The notes beneath the pieces were generated by a model that was not told the origin of the DNA, did no database searches, and was given only the letters and a program-made list of their open reading frames with translations. From NCBI GenBank assembly GCA_964429195.1, contig CAYSBC010000018.1:1-33935 (forward strand): a DNA stretch of 33,935 nucleotides, read 5' to 3'. The position numbers were made by a program, and so were the translations under genes. The stretch comes from JBBAFM01 sp041655415 (GTDB taxonomy: Bacteria; Bacillota; Clostridia; Peptostreptococcales; JAAYPU01). Positions within the stretch are counted from its first letter, which is position 1; each line of letters opens with the position of its first letter. Positions 1 to 8,352 of the stretch are shown here, in pieces.

Positions 1-1
1 C

Positions 2-247
2 TTGTTACCTGACTTTCTGTGTAATGCAGGCGGAGTAACCTGTAGTTATTTTGAGCAAGTACAGTCTAACATGAACTATTTCTGGGAAAAGAAAGAAGTA
101 CTTGAAAAGGTTGAAAACATTATGGTCAAGGCATTCCATGATGTCTATGATCTTTCTGTTGAAAAGAACTTGTATATGCGCGATGCGGCTTATGTTATTG
201 CTATTAATAGAGTAGCTGGAGCAGTCAAATTACGCGGCTGGGCATAA
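2..247 (+). CDS. gdhA: Glu/Leu/Phe/Val dehydrogenase, C-terminal fragment (probable glutamate dehydrogenase)
   Basis: This is the last 81 codons of a gene that starts before the window, so no start can be given. The motif PDFLCNAGGVTCSYFE followed by a helical tail with RDAAYVIAINRVA is the C-terminal part of the NAD(P)-binding domain in hexameric glutamate dehydrogenases, which interconvert glutamate and 2-oxoglutarate plus ammonia in the cytoplasm. The tail (AVKLRGWA then stop) is the usual end of the family. A hairpin terminator follows at once, so the gene ends its transcription unit. Leucine or phenylalanine dehydrogenase cannot be excluded, because the substrate-binding domain lies outside the window. 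Confidence 0.9.
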   Translation: MLPDFLCNAGGVTCSYFEQVQSNMNYFWEKKEVLEKVENIMVKAFHDVYDLSVEKNLYMRDAAYVIAINRVAGAVKLRGWA

Positions 248-267
248 GCGTTATAAAGAGAAATGAA

Positions 268-306
268 AGAGGGAGGTGTCATAAGGCAGCTCCTTTTGTT
301 GTTTTT
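268..306 (+). terminator. Intrinsic terminator after glutamate dehydrogenase
   Basis: The arm at 268-280 pairs with 285-297 around an ATAA loop. It is a 13-bp stem with one mismatch and some G-T pairs, followed by a T-rich tract (gttgttttt). It lies 20 bases after the stop codon. Confidence 0.75.
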
Positions 307-394
307 ATAAGCTCAATAGGTCTAAAGATATAAAAAAATATTGAATTACCGAATTCAGGAAGAAAAATACGAGATTATACGCTATAATTTCAAC

Positions 395-403
395 AGAGGA
401 GGT
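395..403 (+). promoter_or_regulatory. Ribosome binding site setting the TTG start of the AlkA-like gene
   Basis: AGAGGAGGT lies six bases before the TTG at 410. The open frame reaches back to 341, but no comparable site precedes the earlier codons. A TATAAT at 383-388 could be a -10 element, though transcription from it would begin inside this site, so I do not call a promoter there. Confidence 0.75.
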
Positions 404-409
404 GTAATT

Positions 410-1063
410 TTGCATTTTGAATATGGAGCTAAGGAAATTAAATATTTAAAAAGTCGTGACAAACTACTCGGTGAAGCGATAGATAGAATAGGACCTATTT
501 ACAGAAAAGTTGACAATGATTTATTTTCATCTGTGGTGCACCATATTATTGGACAGCAAATTTCCACATCTGCTCAGGCTACCGTATGGAAACGTCTTTG
601 CGCAAGTCTGGGGGAAGTGGATGCGGATACAGTATGCGCCTGTGATCGTGAATCACTCAATCAATGTGGAATGACTTTTAGAAAAGCTGATTACATCTTA
701 GATTTTGCTAAAAAAATAAAGTGGGGGCAATTCGATCTGGAGGCACTGAACACTTTAACAGATGAAGAAGTTATAAAGGAATTATCGGCACTCAAGGGAA
801 TTGGTGTATGGACAGCAGAAATGATCATGATTTTTTGTATGCAGCGTCCCAATATAGTGAGCTTTGGTGATTTGGCTATCCATCGGGGTATGCGCATGCT
901 ATACCATCACAGAAGCATCGATAGAAAAAAATTTGAAAGATATGCAAGGCGTTACACTCCTTATGGTACAACAGCCAGTCTTTATCTTTGGGCAATTGCC
1001 GGTGGGGCAATCCCTGAAATGCGTGATTACGCACCGAAGAAGAAAAAGGAGATAAAAAAATGA
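410..1063 (+). CDS. DNA-3-methyladenine glycosylase, AlkA-like (HhH-GPD family)
   Basis: A base-excision glycosylase expected to remove alkylated purines such as 3-methyladenine. The 217-residue product has GQQIS at 48-52, a helix-hairpin-helix at about 125-142 (LKGIGVWTAEM), and the catalytic aspartate D154 in SFGDLAIHRG, the order seen in AlkA. It lacks the N-terminal domain of E. coli AlkA, as do many short bacterial homologues. I chose the TTG at 410 because it sits six bases after AGAGGAGGT. The stop overlaps the start of the Ada-like gene (ATGA), so the two are translationally coupled. The context of Ada and Ogt genes supports alkylation repair rather than oxidative repair. The exact lesion range cannot be read from sequence. 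Confidence 0.88.
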   Translation: MHFEYGAKEIKYLKSRDKLLGEAIDRIGPIYRKVDNDLFSSVVHHIIGQQISTSAQATVWKRLCASLGEVDADTVCACDRESLNQCGMTFRKADYILDFAKKIKWGQFDLEALNTLTDEEVIKELSALKGIGVWTAEMIMIFCMQRPNIVSFGDLAIHRGMRMLYHHRSIDRKKFERYARRYTPYGTTASLYLWAIAGGAIPEMRDYAPKKKKEIKK

Positions 1064-1611
1064 CACGGGATGAAATGTATAAGGCTGTAGTTGAAAATGA
1101 CATTCATTATGATGGCCTATTCTTTTACGCGGTAAAAACGACGGGTATATATTGCCGCCCATCATGCAAGTCAAGACCACCTAAAAAAGACAATGTTACA
1201 TTTTTTCAAACTGCTGAGCAAGCAAGAAAAGCTGGGTTCAATCCATGCAAGAGATGCCGAAGTGATTTGTTTGATTATCAGCCGATGAAAGATATGGCCA
1301 AAGAGGTAAAGAAGGTTATTGACGATATGTTTCGCGAAAGAAAAGAGCTCGATGATAAACTACATAAGATTGGACTATCACCTCGTCGTATGGTAGATAT
1401 ATTTAAGGAACAATATGGTGTTACACCGGTTCAATATATCCATAAAATAAGATTGGAAGAGTCAAAAAGACTTCTGTCGGTAACAAATTATGAAATTGTA
1501 GATATAGCCTATACAGTAGGCTTTGGTAGTCTGTCGACATTTTATCGTTTCTTTAAAAAACAGGTTGGGAAATCACCGAGTGTCTATAGAAAGGAAACTA
1601 AAAATGGATAA
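1060..1611 (+). CDS. adaA: Ada-type methylphosphotriester sensor with AraC DNA-binding domain
   Basis: This matches the N-terminal half of E. coli Ada, as in Bacillus AdaA. Residues 1-70 form the zinc domain with C32, C36, C63 and C66, each exactly six residues before E. coli C38, C42, C69 and C72. C32 is therefore the expected methyl acceptor from DNA phosphotriesters. Residues from about 85 to 180 form an AraC-type pair of helix-turn-helix units (GVTPVQYIHKIRLEESKRLL, then DIAYTVGFGSLSTFYRFFKK). There is no methylguanine transferase domain; the next gene supplies it. It overlaps the glycosylase gene by four bases and ogt by eight. By analogy with AdaA, methylation should turn it into an activator of this operon. 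That is inference. Confidence 0.92.
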   Translation: MTRDEMYKAVVENDIHYDGLFFYAVKTTGIYCRPSCKSRPPKKDNVTFFQTAEQARKAGFNPCKRCRSDLFDYQPMKDMAKEVKKVIDDMFRERKELDDKLHKIGLSPRRMVDIFKEQYGVTPVQYIHKIRLEESKRLLSVTNYEIVDIAYTVGFGSLSTFYRFFKKQVGKSPSVYRKETKNG

Positions 1612-2074
1612 AGGATTTGCTATATATGAAACGGAATTTGGATTGTTTCAATTCGAATATGAAGATGGCAAAATAGTAGGGATTGAAAAAGCAGATAGGG
1701 ATATAATGAATAAAGGTCTGAAAACGCCGCTAACGGATAAGGCTTATCAAGAGCTTACAGAATATTTTAAAGGGAAACGAAAAGAATTTAGTTTTCCTTA
1801 TGCATTAAAAGGCACAGAATTTCAAAAAAAGGTATGGCAGGCCCTTTGTGAAATCCCCTATGGAGAAACAAGAACGTACAAGGAAATTGCCATCAGGATT
1901 GGAAATCCGAAAGCATGTCGTGCAGTAGGACTGGCTAATAACAAAAATCCAATCATGATAGCAGTTCCATGTCATCGGGTTATAGGAAGCGGTGGGAAAC
2001 TGGTAGGGTATGGAGGCGGCATAGACATGAAAAAGAATCTTCTTGATTTAGAAAAGACAAATAGATTTCTATAG
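1604..2074 (+). CDS. ogt: Methylated-DNA--protein-cysteine methyltransferase
   Basis: A suicide repair protein that takes the methyl group from O6-methylguanine or O4-methylthymine. The product has 156 residues. RAVGLANNKNP at 106-116 holds the arginine-finger region, and PCHRV at 122-126 contains the acceptor C123. The N-terminal 65 residues are the short ribonuclease-like domain of the family. The ATG at 1604 is favoured because AAGGAA lies just upstream and the family N terminus begins here. The open frame extends back to 1523, but only through codons that lie inside the Ada gene in another frame. The eight-base overlap with the Ada gene implies coupled translation. Confidence 0.93.
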   Translation: MDKGFAIYETEFGLFQFEYEDGKIVGIEKADRDIMNKGLKTPLTDKAYQELTEYFKGKRKEFSFPYALKGTEFQKKVWQALCEIPYGETRTYKEIAIRIGNPKACRAVGLANNKNPIMIAVPCHRVIGSGGKLVGYGGGIDMKKNLLDLEKTNRFL

Positions 2075-2077
2075 GCT

Positions 2078-2105
2078 ATACAAAATTTGATGAAATTGAT
2101 ATAAT
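2078..2105 (+). promoter_or_regulatory. Possible sigma-A promoter for the purC-like gene
   Basis: TATAAT at 2100-2105 stands 16 bases after TATACA at 2078-2083. The -10 is perfect and the -35 is weak. A transcript from here would have a leader of about 30 bases. Confidence 0.4.
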
Positions 2106-2139
2106 AATAAAATAAATTTTTGGTGAAGCGAGGATAAGA

Positions 2140-2820
2140 ATGAGAAAAGTATATGAAGGAAAAACGAAAGATGTGTTTGCCTTGGACAATGGTTATTATC
2201 GTTTGGTATTCAAGGATGATGTGACAGGTGAGAATGGTGTTTTTGATCCAGGTGCCAATACAGTGGGACTTACTATTGAGGGGATAGGAAAAGAAAATCT
2301 TATGGTATCTGTTATGTTTTTTGAAATGCTTAATAAAGCGGGCGTTGATACCCATTATATAAGTGCAGATATTGAAAAAGGAACTATGGATGTGAAAGCA
2401 GCTAAACCCTTTGGTAAAGGTCTGGAAGTCATATGCCGCTATAAAGCGGTCGGCAGTTTTATTCGACGTTATGGGGCCTATGCAAAAGAAGGGGACAAGC
2501 TGAATGCTTATGTAGAAGCAACACTCAAGGATGACGAAAGAGGAGACCCTTTAATTACAGTGGAAGGCTTAGAAGCCCTTGGGATTATGTCTGCTGGTCA
2601 ATTTGAAGAGATAAAGACCAGTACGCAGAAAATTACAGCCTTAATTAGTGATGTGATCCAAAAGAAAGGACTTGAACTTTACGATATCAAGCTGGAATTT
2701 GGTATGGATAAAGAGGGCAAGGTAATATTGATGGATGAAGTTTCATCGGGAAACATGCGAGTCTATAAGGATGGCAAAGTTATGGATCCTTTGGATTTGA
2801 CTGCGGCACTATTATCTTAG
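2140..2820 (+). CDS. purC: SAICAR synthetase-like protein (phosphoribosylaminoimidazole-succinocarboxamide synthase family)
   Basis: The family joins CAIR and aspartate with ATP in purine synthesis. The 226-residue product begins with the family motif KVYEGKTKDVF, has the central CRYKAVGSFIRRYGA segment, and near the end IKLEFGMDKEG followed by MDEVSSGNMRVYKDG, which matches the KLEFG and DE-S metal/ATP region. The usual SPD in the last motif is SGN here, and residues 30-60 (TGENGVFDPGANTVGLTIEG) differ from classical PurC. No other pur gene is nearby, and the gene ends in its own terminator. It is therefore either the cell's main PurC in an unlinked position or a divergent paralogue. The family is clear; the exact reaction is less certain. 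Confidence 0.8.
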   Translation: MRKVYEGKTKDVFALDNGYYRLVFKDDVTGENGVFDPGANTVGLTIEGIGKENLMVSVMFFEMLNKAGVDTHYISADIEKGTMDVKAAKPFGKGLEVICRYKAVGSFIRRYGAYAKEGDKLNAYVEATLKDDERGDPLITVEGLEALGIMSAGQFEEIKTSTQKITALISDVIQKKGLELYDIKLEFGMDKEGKVILMDEVSSGNMRVYKDGKVMDPLDLTAALLS

Positions 2821-2846
2821 GAAAATTGCATGGGCTCACCTTAATG

Positions 2847-2909
2847 AAAAAATGGCTTTCGGGAAATGATTGATTCTGTTGAATAAGATTCCCCGAAGCC
2901 ATTTTTTTA
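2847..2909 (+). terminator. Intrinsic terminator after the purC-like gene
   Basis: The arm at 2852-2864 (ATGGCTTTCGGG) pairs with 2891-2902 (CCCCGAAGCCAT) with a one-base bulge, followed by seven Ts. The loop of about 26 bases is long, but the stem is GC-rich. Confidence 0.8.
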
Positions 2910-2989
2910 TAAAGAAGATGGTTGAGAAAAAATTAATATGGTATATTTTACTTATACATATATTTAAAAATCATTGTAGGAGGGCAGAA

Positions 2990-3838
2990 ATGGAAAATGT
3001 TTTATTCGCTTTTACACTTACTTTAATTGCCGGTCTTAGTACAGGCATTGGAAGCATCATAGCTTTCTTCTCTAAGAGGAGCAATCCTAAGTTTTTGTCA
3101 ATTAGTCTCGGGTTCTCAGCCGGAGTCATGATATATGTGTCGATGGTTGAAATTTTTTTTAGTGCACGTGAAAGCCTCATGGGTCAACTAGGTCATTTAA
3201 AAGGATCTTGGATAACAATCATTGCTTTTTTTAGCGGTATATTCCTCATTGGCATCATTGATAGGCTTATTCCTTCATCTGAAAATCCTCATGAGCTCCA
3301 TTCAGTTGAAGAAATGGATGAAGACCTTCTTGATGTAGGTCATCACGCTGAACAGATTGAAAGAAGGAAGGAAGCGCAAGAAAATAACAAGCTTATGCGT
3401 ACCGGCGTCTTTACAGCTCTTGCATTAGCTATTCACAATTTTCCCGAAGGTCTTGCTACCTTTATTGCTGCTATCCATGATCCGCGGATTGCCATACCTA
3501 TAACGGTTGCCATTGCCATCCATAACATTCCAGAGGGAATAGCCGTATCAGTACCCATCTACTATGCCACCGGAAGCAGAAAAAAAGCATTTCTATTCTC
3601 CTTTTTATCAGGGCTTTCCGAACCTGTCGGTGCTCTGATAGGCTATTTTATTTTAATGCCATTTATGAGTGAGGCCTTGATGGGTATTATTTTCGCCTTG
3701 GTTGCCGGTATTATGGTTTTTATTTCATTGGATGAATTACTACCCTCAGCGAGAGAGTACGGCGAACATCATTTAGCTATTTACAGCCTTATCGGGGGGA
3801 TGATGGTCATGGCTATCAGCCTGCAATTATTTATTTAG
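2990..3838 (+). CDS. zupT: ZIP-family divalent metal transporter (ZupT-like)
   Basis: An inner-membrane transporter expected to import zinc, iron or other divalent cations. The 282-residue product has about eight hydrophobic segments. The two signature motifs HNFPEG (149-154) and HNIPEG (178-183) carry the metal ligands of membrane helices 4 and 5. The loop before them is acidic and has a HH pair (about 115-145), as in the variable loop of ZIP proteins. The ATG at 2990 follows AGGAGGG. The open frame reaches 2870, but that stretch lies across the preceding terminator, so the longer start is rejected. The next gene begins 47 bases on without a terminator and may be co-transcribed. The metal cannot be told from sequence. 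Confidence 0.9.
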   Translation: MENVLFAFTLTLIAGLSTGIGSIIAFFSKRSNPKFLSISLGFSAGVMIYVSMVEIFFSARESLMGQLGHLKGSWITIIAFFSGIFLIGIIDRLIPSSENPHELHSVEEMDEDLLDVGHHAEQIERRKEAQENNKLMRTGVFTALALAIHNFPEGLATFIAAIHDPRIAIPITVAIAIHNIPEGIAVSVPIYYATGSRKKAFLFSFLSGLSEPVGALIGYFILMPFMSEALMGIIFALVAGIMVFISLDELLPSAREYGEHHLAIYSLIGGMMVMAISLQLFI

Positions 3839-3885
3839 ATACCAAAACAATGGATGAAAGAGAATGAGTTTGGGGGAGAGAAAGA

Positions 3886-6312
3886 ATGAGTGATTTTGAA
3901 AAGCTTGGTGTATTTTATTTAGGTAAGGAATATGACATGGAGGAAAAACAGCTGCAGGAGGAATTGGTTCTTCTCAAATCAAAGGATTTGACGACTCATG
4001 CAGTTATCATAGGGATGACAGGCAGTGGGAAAACAGGTTTGGGTATCAGCCTTATAGAAGAAGCTGCCATTGATAATATTCCGGTCATAGCCATTGACCC
4101 TAAGGGAGATTTAGGGAATCTGGCTTTATCTTTTCCAAGGCTCAGCGGAGAGGAATTCAAGCCTTGGGTCAATGTTCAGGAAGCTAGGATTAAGGATATG
4201 ACTGCAGACCAGTATGCACAAGCGCAGGCAGAATTATGGGAAAAGGGACTGGCAGATTGGGGTCAGGATAAAAATAGAATAGAAAGATATCAAAAGGCAG
4301 CAGATATTAGGATATATACACCGGGCGGTTCTGCAGGCAGGGGTGTGTCAATATTGAAATCTTTTAGTGCGCCGCCGGAAGAGATATTAAAGGATGGGGA
4401 CGCATACAGGGATCGAATCAGCATGACGACTACGAGTTTACTATCCTTAATCGGAGTCAACGGAGATCCCTTCACCAGCAGGGAATATATTTTGCTATCC
4501 AATATTTTAGAACATTATTGGAATCAAAGGCAGAATCTCGGTCTTGCTGAACTCATAGCCGCCATACAAAAACCACCTATGGAAAAGGTTGGAATAATGG
4601 ATTTGGAAAGCTTTTATCCATCCAAGGAAAGATTTTCGCTGGCGATGATGTTCAACAATCTTTTGGCTTCACCCAGTTTCAAGGCGTGGCTAGAGGGCGA
4701 ACCTTTAGATGTTGGCTCTTTTCTCCATGATGAATTCGGAAAACCACGTGTATCAGTTTTTTCAATTGCCCATCTATCCGATGATGAACGCATGTTTTTT
4801 GTGACCATGCTCTTAAATGAGATTCTTTCTTGGGTTCGAAGCCAACCGGGTACGGGAAGCCTTCGAGCCATACTCTACATGGATGAAATATGGGGCTACC
4901 TACCACCGACTGCGAATCCTCCTTCAAAGACACCTTTATTAACCTTACTCAAACAAGCCCGGGCCTTTGGTCTAGGTCTAGTGTTATCAACACAAAATCC
5001 GGTGGATCTTGACTATAAGGCTCTTTCAAATGCGGGAACTTGGTTTATCGGCCGTCTGCAAACTGAAAGAGATAAGGAAAGAGTGATGAGTGGCTTAGAA
5101 GGTGCAGCTGCGGGAGACAACTTTGACAAGGGTCAAATGGAAAAGATTTTATCAGGGCTTGGGCAGCGCATGTTTTATCTGCATAGCGTTCATCATAATA
5201 AGCCAGTTATTTTCAGCACAAGATGGACTTTATCCTATTTAGCCGGACCTCTTACCAGAGAACAGATAGCATCTTTGTCCTCTGAACAAGCTCATGTTTC
5301 TCAAATGAAGGCCCTTGAAACACCTGCAATCGAAAAAATAGGCATTGAGCATGTTCCAAGGAGAGAAACAGAAGAAGCGAATCAAATGGCTCCTGTATTA
5401 CCGCCTCAAATAAAACAGGTTTATTTACCCTTAGAGGGTAACATAGCTCATGATATTCTATACGAGCCATTTGTTATTGGAATAGCTGATGTTCTCTATA
5501 ACAGTGCAAAGTATGGGGTCACTGTATCGAATAGCTATACATTCCTAGCACCACTTCATGAGGGTCCCGTTGCTTTAGACTGGAATGAGGCAAAGAGCAT
5601 CGAATTTCATATGCGAGACTTGGATTCTAATCCGATAGAAGGAGCATCCTACGCTTATTATCCCGATGCAGCTTCTAACGTTAAAAATTATGATAATTGG
5701 AAGCGACTTTTAGTCCAGTTTATTCGCACCAATGTAAGCCTTAAACTTTTTTCAAATTCTACCTTGAAGTTGGTTTCTGAAAATGGAGAGGATGAAAGGG
5801 GATTTCGTATACGGTTACAACATTTAGCTCATGAAGAAAGGGATGAGGCATTAGAGGTCATCAGGAAAAAATACGCTTCTAGAATCACCACATTGGAAAA
5901 TAGATATAGGCGAGCCGTACAGGCTGTTGATAAACAAAATACCATGGCAGCCCAACAAAAACTCAATGCGGCCGTTTCTGCAGGCAGCGCTATTTTAGGG
6001 GCATTATTGGGCCGCAAAAGTATAAGTGCCACCTCCGTATCTCGTATGGGAACTGCTGTGAAGAATACATCACGTGCTTTAAACAGTGGCCAGGGAATCC
6101 ATGCAGCACAAGAAACTTTGCAGGCTGTAGAGACACAACTCGAAGAGTTACAACTTCAGGTTAATCAAGAATTAGATAGAGTATCTGAAAAATATGATTT
6201 GTTAAAGGAGAAGGTCGAAAGCATTGAAATAAGAGCTGTAGGCAGCAATATAACAGTTCATTTGTTAGGTCTGGCCTGGGTACCAAGCACGGAAAAAAGA
6301 GGGGATATTTAA
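3886..6312 (+). CDS. Large HerA/DUF87-type P-loop ATPase, function unknown
   Basis: The 808-residue product has a Walker A at 43-50 (GMTGSGKT), IDPKGDLG at about 69-76, and a Walker B YMDE at 331-334, with STQNP about 35 residues later. This is the layout of the FtsK/HerA branch of hexameric ATPases. Residues about 475-630 form an unassigned domain. From about 645 the protein is strongly helical and charged, probably a coiled coil, broken by a small-residue segment (GSAILGALLGRK), and it ends in another coil. There is no signal peptide or clear membrane helix, so it is probably cytoplasmic. HerA proteins often work with NurA nuclease in DNA end processing, but no nuclease gene lies nearby. 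The only close neighbour is the ZIP transporter, which does not explain it. I assign no function. Confidence 0.75.
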   Translation: MSDFEKLGVFYLGKEYDMEEKQLQEELVLLKSKDLTTHAVIIGMTGSGKTGLGISLIEEAAIDNIPVIAIDPKGDLGNLALSFPRLSGEEFKPWVNVQEARIKDMTADQYAQAQAELWEKGLADWGQDKNRIERYQKAADIRIYTPGGSAGRGVSILKSFSAPPEEILKDGDAYRDRISMTTTSLLSLIGVNGDPFTSREYILLSNILEHYWNQRQNLGLAELIAAIQKPPMEKVGIMDLESFYPSKERFSLAMMFNNLLASPSFKAWLEGEPLDVGSFLHDEFGKPRVSVFSIAHLSDDERMFFVTMLLNEILSWVRSQPGTGSLRAILYMDEIWGYLPPTANPPSKTPLLTLLKQARAFGLGLVLSTQNPVDLDYKALSNAGTWFIGRLQTERDKERVMSGLEGAAAGDNFDKGQMEKILSGLGQRMFYLHSVHHNKPVIFSTRWTLSYLAGPLTREQIASLSSEQAHVSQMKALETPAIEKIGIEHVPRRETEEANQMAPVLPPQIKQVYLPLEGNIAHDILYEPFVIGIADVLYNSAKYGVTVSNSYTFLAPLHEGPVALDWNEAKSIEFHMRDLDSNPIEGASYAYYPDAASNVKNYDNWKRLLVQFIRTNVSLKLFSNSTLKLVSENGEDERGFRIRLQHLAHEERDEALEVIRKKYASRITTLENRYRRAVQAVDKQNTMAAQQKLNAAVSAGSAILGALLGRKSISATSVSRMGTAVKNTSRALNSGQGIHAAQETLQAVETQLEELQLQVNQELDRVSEKYDLLKEKVESIEIRAVGSNITVHLLGLAWVPSTEKRGDI

Positions 6313-6344
6313 CAAGGCTATAACATATACATAACAATTAATAC

Positions 6345-6377
6345 TATAATTTGGTACTTCTTGTGATATAATATAAT
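6345..6377 (+). promoter_or_regulatory. AT-rich promoter region of the glycogen cluster
   Basis: There are three TATAAT hexamers at 6345-6350, 6367-6372 and 6372-6377 in the 118 bases before glgB. The best pairing is TTGGTA at 6351-6356 with the third hexamer, but the 15-base spacer is short. The promoter is likely here; which hexamer is used is uncertain. Confidence 0.4.
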
Positions 6378-6417
6378 AAACAATTATATATTTGATAAGC
6401 TGGAATTATTTATAAAT

Positions 6418-6427
6418 GGAGGTGATT
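6418..6427 (+). promoter_or_regulatory. Ribosome binding site setting the TTG start of glgB
   Basis: GGAGGTGATT is a near-complete complement of the 3' end of 16S rRNA. It overlaps the earlier in-frame ATG at 6416 and places initiation at the TTG at 6431. Confidence 0.75.
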
Positions 6428-6430
6428 ACT

Positions 6431-8311
6431 TTGATTGAAAAATTCATTGATTTGGATGAACTTTATCTTTTCAATCAGGGAGAACTTTTCCATAGCTATC
6501 TAAAATTCGGAGCTCACATAGTAGAATTGAATCAACAAAGGGGTGTTCATTTCGCTTTGTGGGCTCCTTTCGCTAAAAGGGTGAGTGTGGTTGGGAATTT
6601 TAATGAGTGGCATGGACACAATCATCATATGCGCCTTCAAGGCAAAACAGGTGTATGGACACTTTTTATTCCTGAACTGGCTGCCGGAGAAGTCTATAAA
6701 TATGAAATTGAGAGTGAAAAAGGTGAGGTATTTCTAAAGGCTGACCCCTTTGCTTTTTATGCGGAATTAAGACCCCAGACAGCTTCCCTTGTCTATTCTT
6801 TAGAAAATTATTCCTGGAGAGATCAAGCTTGGCTTGACATGCGTATGAAAAATCATCCAAGTCAGAAGCCTTTTTTAATATATGAGGTCCATGCAGGTTC
6901 CTGGAAGTGGAAGTCTAATTACAGTTCTTATACCTATCGGGAGTTAGCCCATGAATTGGTTCCCTACTTAAAAGATATGGGTTATACCCATTTAGAGTTA
7001 CTCCCTCTTATGGAGCATCCCTATGATGGCTCTTGGGGTTATCAGATTACAGGCTACTATGCTGCAACCAGCCGTTATGGTACGCCCCATGATTTGATGT
7101 ATCTTATTGATCAATGCCACTTGGCAGGAATTGGTGTCATCTTGGATTGGGTGCCGGGTCACTTTTGCAAGGATGCTCATGGTTTAGCAAAATTTGACGG
7201 TACTGCGCTTTATGAAAGTGAGGAGCATCAGGAATGGGGTACCTATAAATTTGATTTTGCCCGCACAGAGGTTTGGAGTTTTTTGATTTCCAATGCTTTA
7301 TTTTGGTTGGATAAGTATCATATTGATGGGCTTAGAGTAGATGGTATTACCAGCATGATTTTGTTGGATTTTGGAAAGAAGCAAGGAGAATGGCAACCTA
7401 ATCGATACGGTGAGAATGGCAATTTGGAGGCCATAGAGTTTTTACGCCTTCTCAATCAAACGGTGAAGCGCTATTACCCTGACGTATGGATGATTGCCGA
7501 AGAATCCACAGATTGGCCTAGGGTAACCGGTGGTCTTGACGATGGGGGACTGGGGTTTGACTATAAGTGGAACATGGGATGGATGAATGATACTTTACGC
7601 TATATGAGCAAGGAATTCTCAGACAGGAAAAATTTTCATAATCTCTTAACATTCTCTATGATGTATGCATTCTCAGAGAATTTTATTTTACCATTTTCTC
7701 ATGATGAAGTAGTTCATGGTAAAAAGTCTCTTTTAGATAAAATGCCGGGTGATTACTGGCAAAAATTTGCTGGATTAAGGCTACTTTTTCTTTACCAGTA
7801 TTGCCATCCGGGGGCCAAGCTACTGTTTATGGGATCGGAATTTGGTCAGTTTATTGAATGGCGTTATTATGATGTCTTGGAGTGGTTCCTCTTAGATTAT
7901 GAGAAGCATCATCAGCTTCAGGACTTTGTAAGGGCTTTAAATAAGCTTTATCAGCACGAAAGCTGTCTATGGGCTAAAGATAAGGATTGGAGCGGATTTG
8001 AATGGTGTGATGTCCATAATACGGAACAATCCATTGTTACATTTTTTCGTAAAGGGAAGACGGAGAAGGAGGCTATTTTAGTGGTCTTAAATTTCCAACC
8101 TCTCTATTATGAAGAATATCGAATAGGTGTGCCAGGGTCGGGATATTATCAAGAAATCCTTAATTCGGATGGCAGCTCATTTGGAGGTTCAGGTCAAATC
8201 AACCAAGAAATCCTGCCAACAGAAGATGTTTCATGGAATGGAAAAGCTTATTCAATAAAAATAAAAATTCCACCCCTTGCAGGAGTACTTTTTAAATATT
8301 GTTTTGAATAG
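6431..8311 (+). CDS. glgB: 1,4-alpha-glucan branching enzyme (GH13)
   Basis: Introduces alpha-1,6 branches into glycogen. In the 626-residue product, residues about 30-115 are the CBM48/E-set domain (FALWAPFAKRVSVVGNFNEW). Next comes a GH13 barrel with region I DWVPGHF, region II GLRVDGITSM with nucleophile D304, region III IAEES with acid E357, and region IV LPFSHDEVVHG. The D-to-E spacing of 53 equals that in E. coli GlgB (D405 and E458). A C-terminal beta domain follows. The TTG at 6431 is chosen because the earlier in-frame ATG at 6416 lies against the Shine-Dalgarno sequence. It is the first gene of the glycogen cluster, 41 bases before glgP. Confidence 0.95.
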   Translation: MIEKFIDLDELYLFNQGELFHSYLKFGAHIVELNQQRGVHFALWAPFAKRVSVVGNFNEWHGHNHHMRLQGKTGVWTLFIPELAAGEVYKYEIESEKGEVFLKADPFAFYAELRPQTASLVYSLENYSWRDQAWLDMRMKNHPSQKPFLIYEVHAGSWKWKSNYSSYTYRELAHELVPYLKDMGYTHLELLPLMEHPYDGSWGYQITGYYAATSRYGTPHDLMYLIDQCHLAGIGVILDWVPGHFCKDAHGLAKFDGTALYESEEHQEWGTYKFDFARTEVWSFLISNALFWLDKYHIDGLRVDGITSMILLDFGKKQGEWQPNRYGENGNLEAIEFLRLLNQTVKRYYPDVWMIAEESTDWPRVTGGLDDGGLGFDYKWNMGWMNDTLRYMSKEFSDRKNFHNLLTFSMMYAFSENFILPFSHDEVVHGKKSLLDKMPGDYWQKFAGLRLLFLYQYCHPGAKLLFMGSEFGQFIEWRYYDVLEWFLLDYEKHHQLQDFVRALNKLYQHESCLWAKDKDWSGFEWCDVHNTEQSIVTFFRKGKTEKEAILVVLNFQPLYYEEYRIGVPGSGYYQEILNSDGSSFGGSGQINQEILPTEDVSWNGKAYSIKIKIPPLAGVLFKYCFE

Positions 8312-8352
8312 AATAGTAAAATGAATTTGTTTGTAAATCAGGAGGTAAAGGT

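Noticed and set aside
1972..2355. 127-codon minus-strand frame
   Set aside because: It lies across the ogt and purC-like genes, has no start signal, and reads as low-complexity antisense.
2870..2989. Forty-codon N-terminal extension of the ZIP transporter frame
   Set aside because: It runs through the 3' arm of the purC terminator, has no ribosome binding site, and the ATG at 2990 has a strong one.
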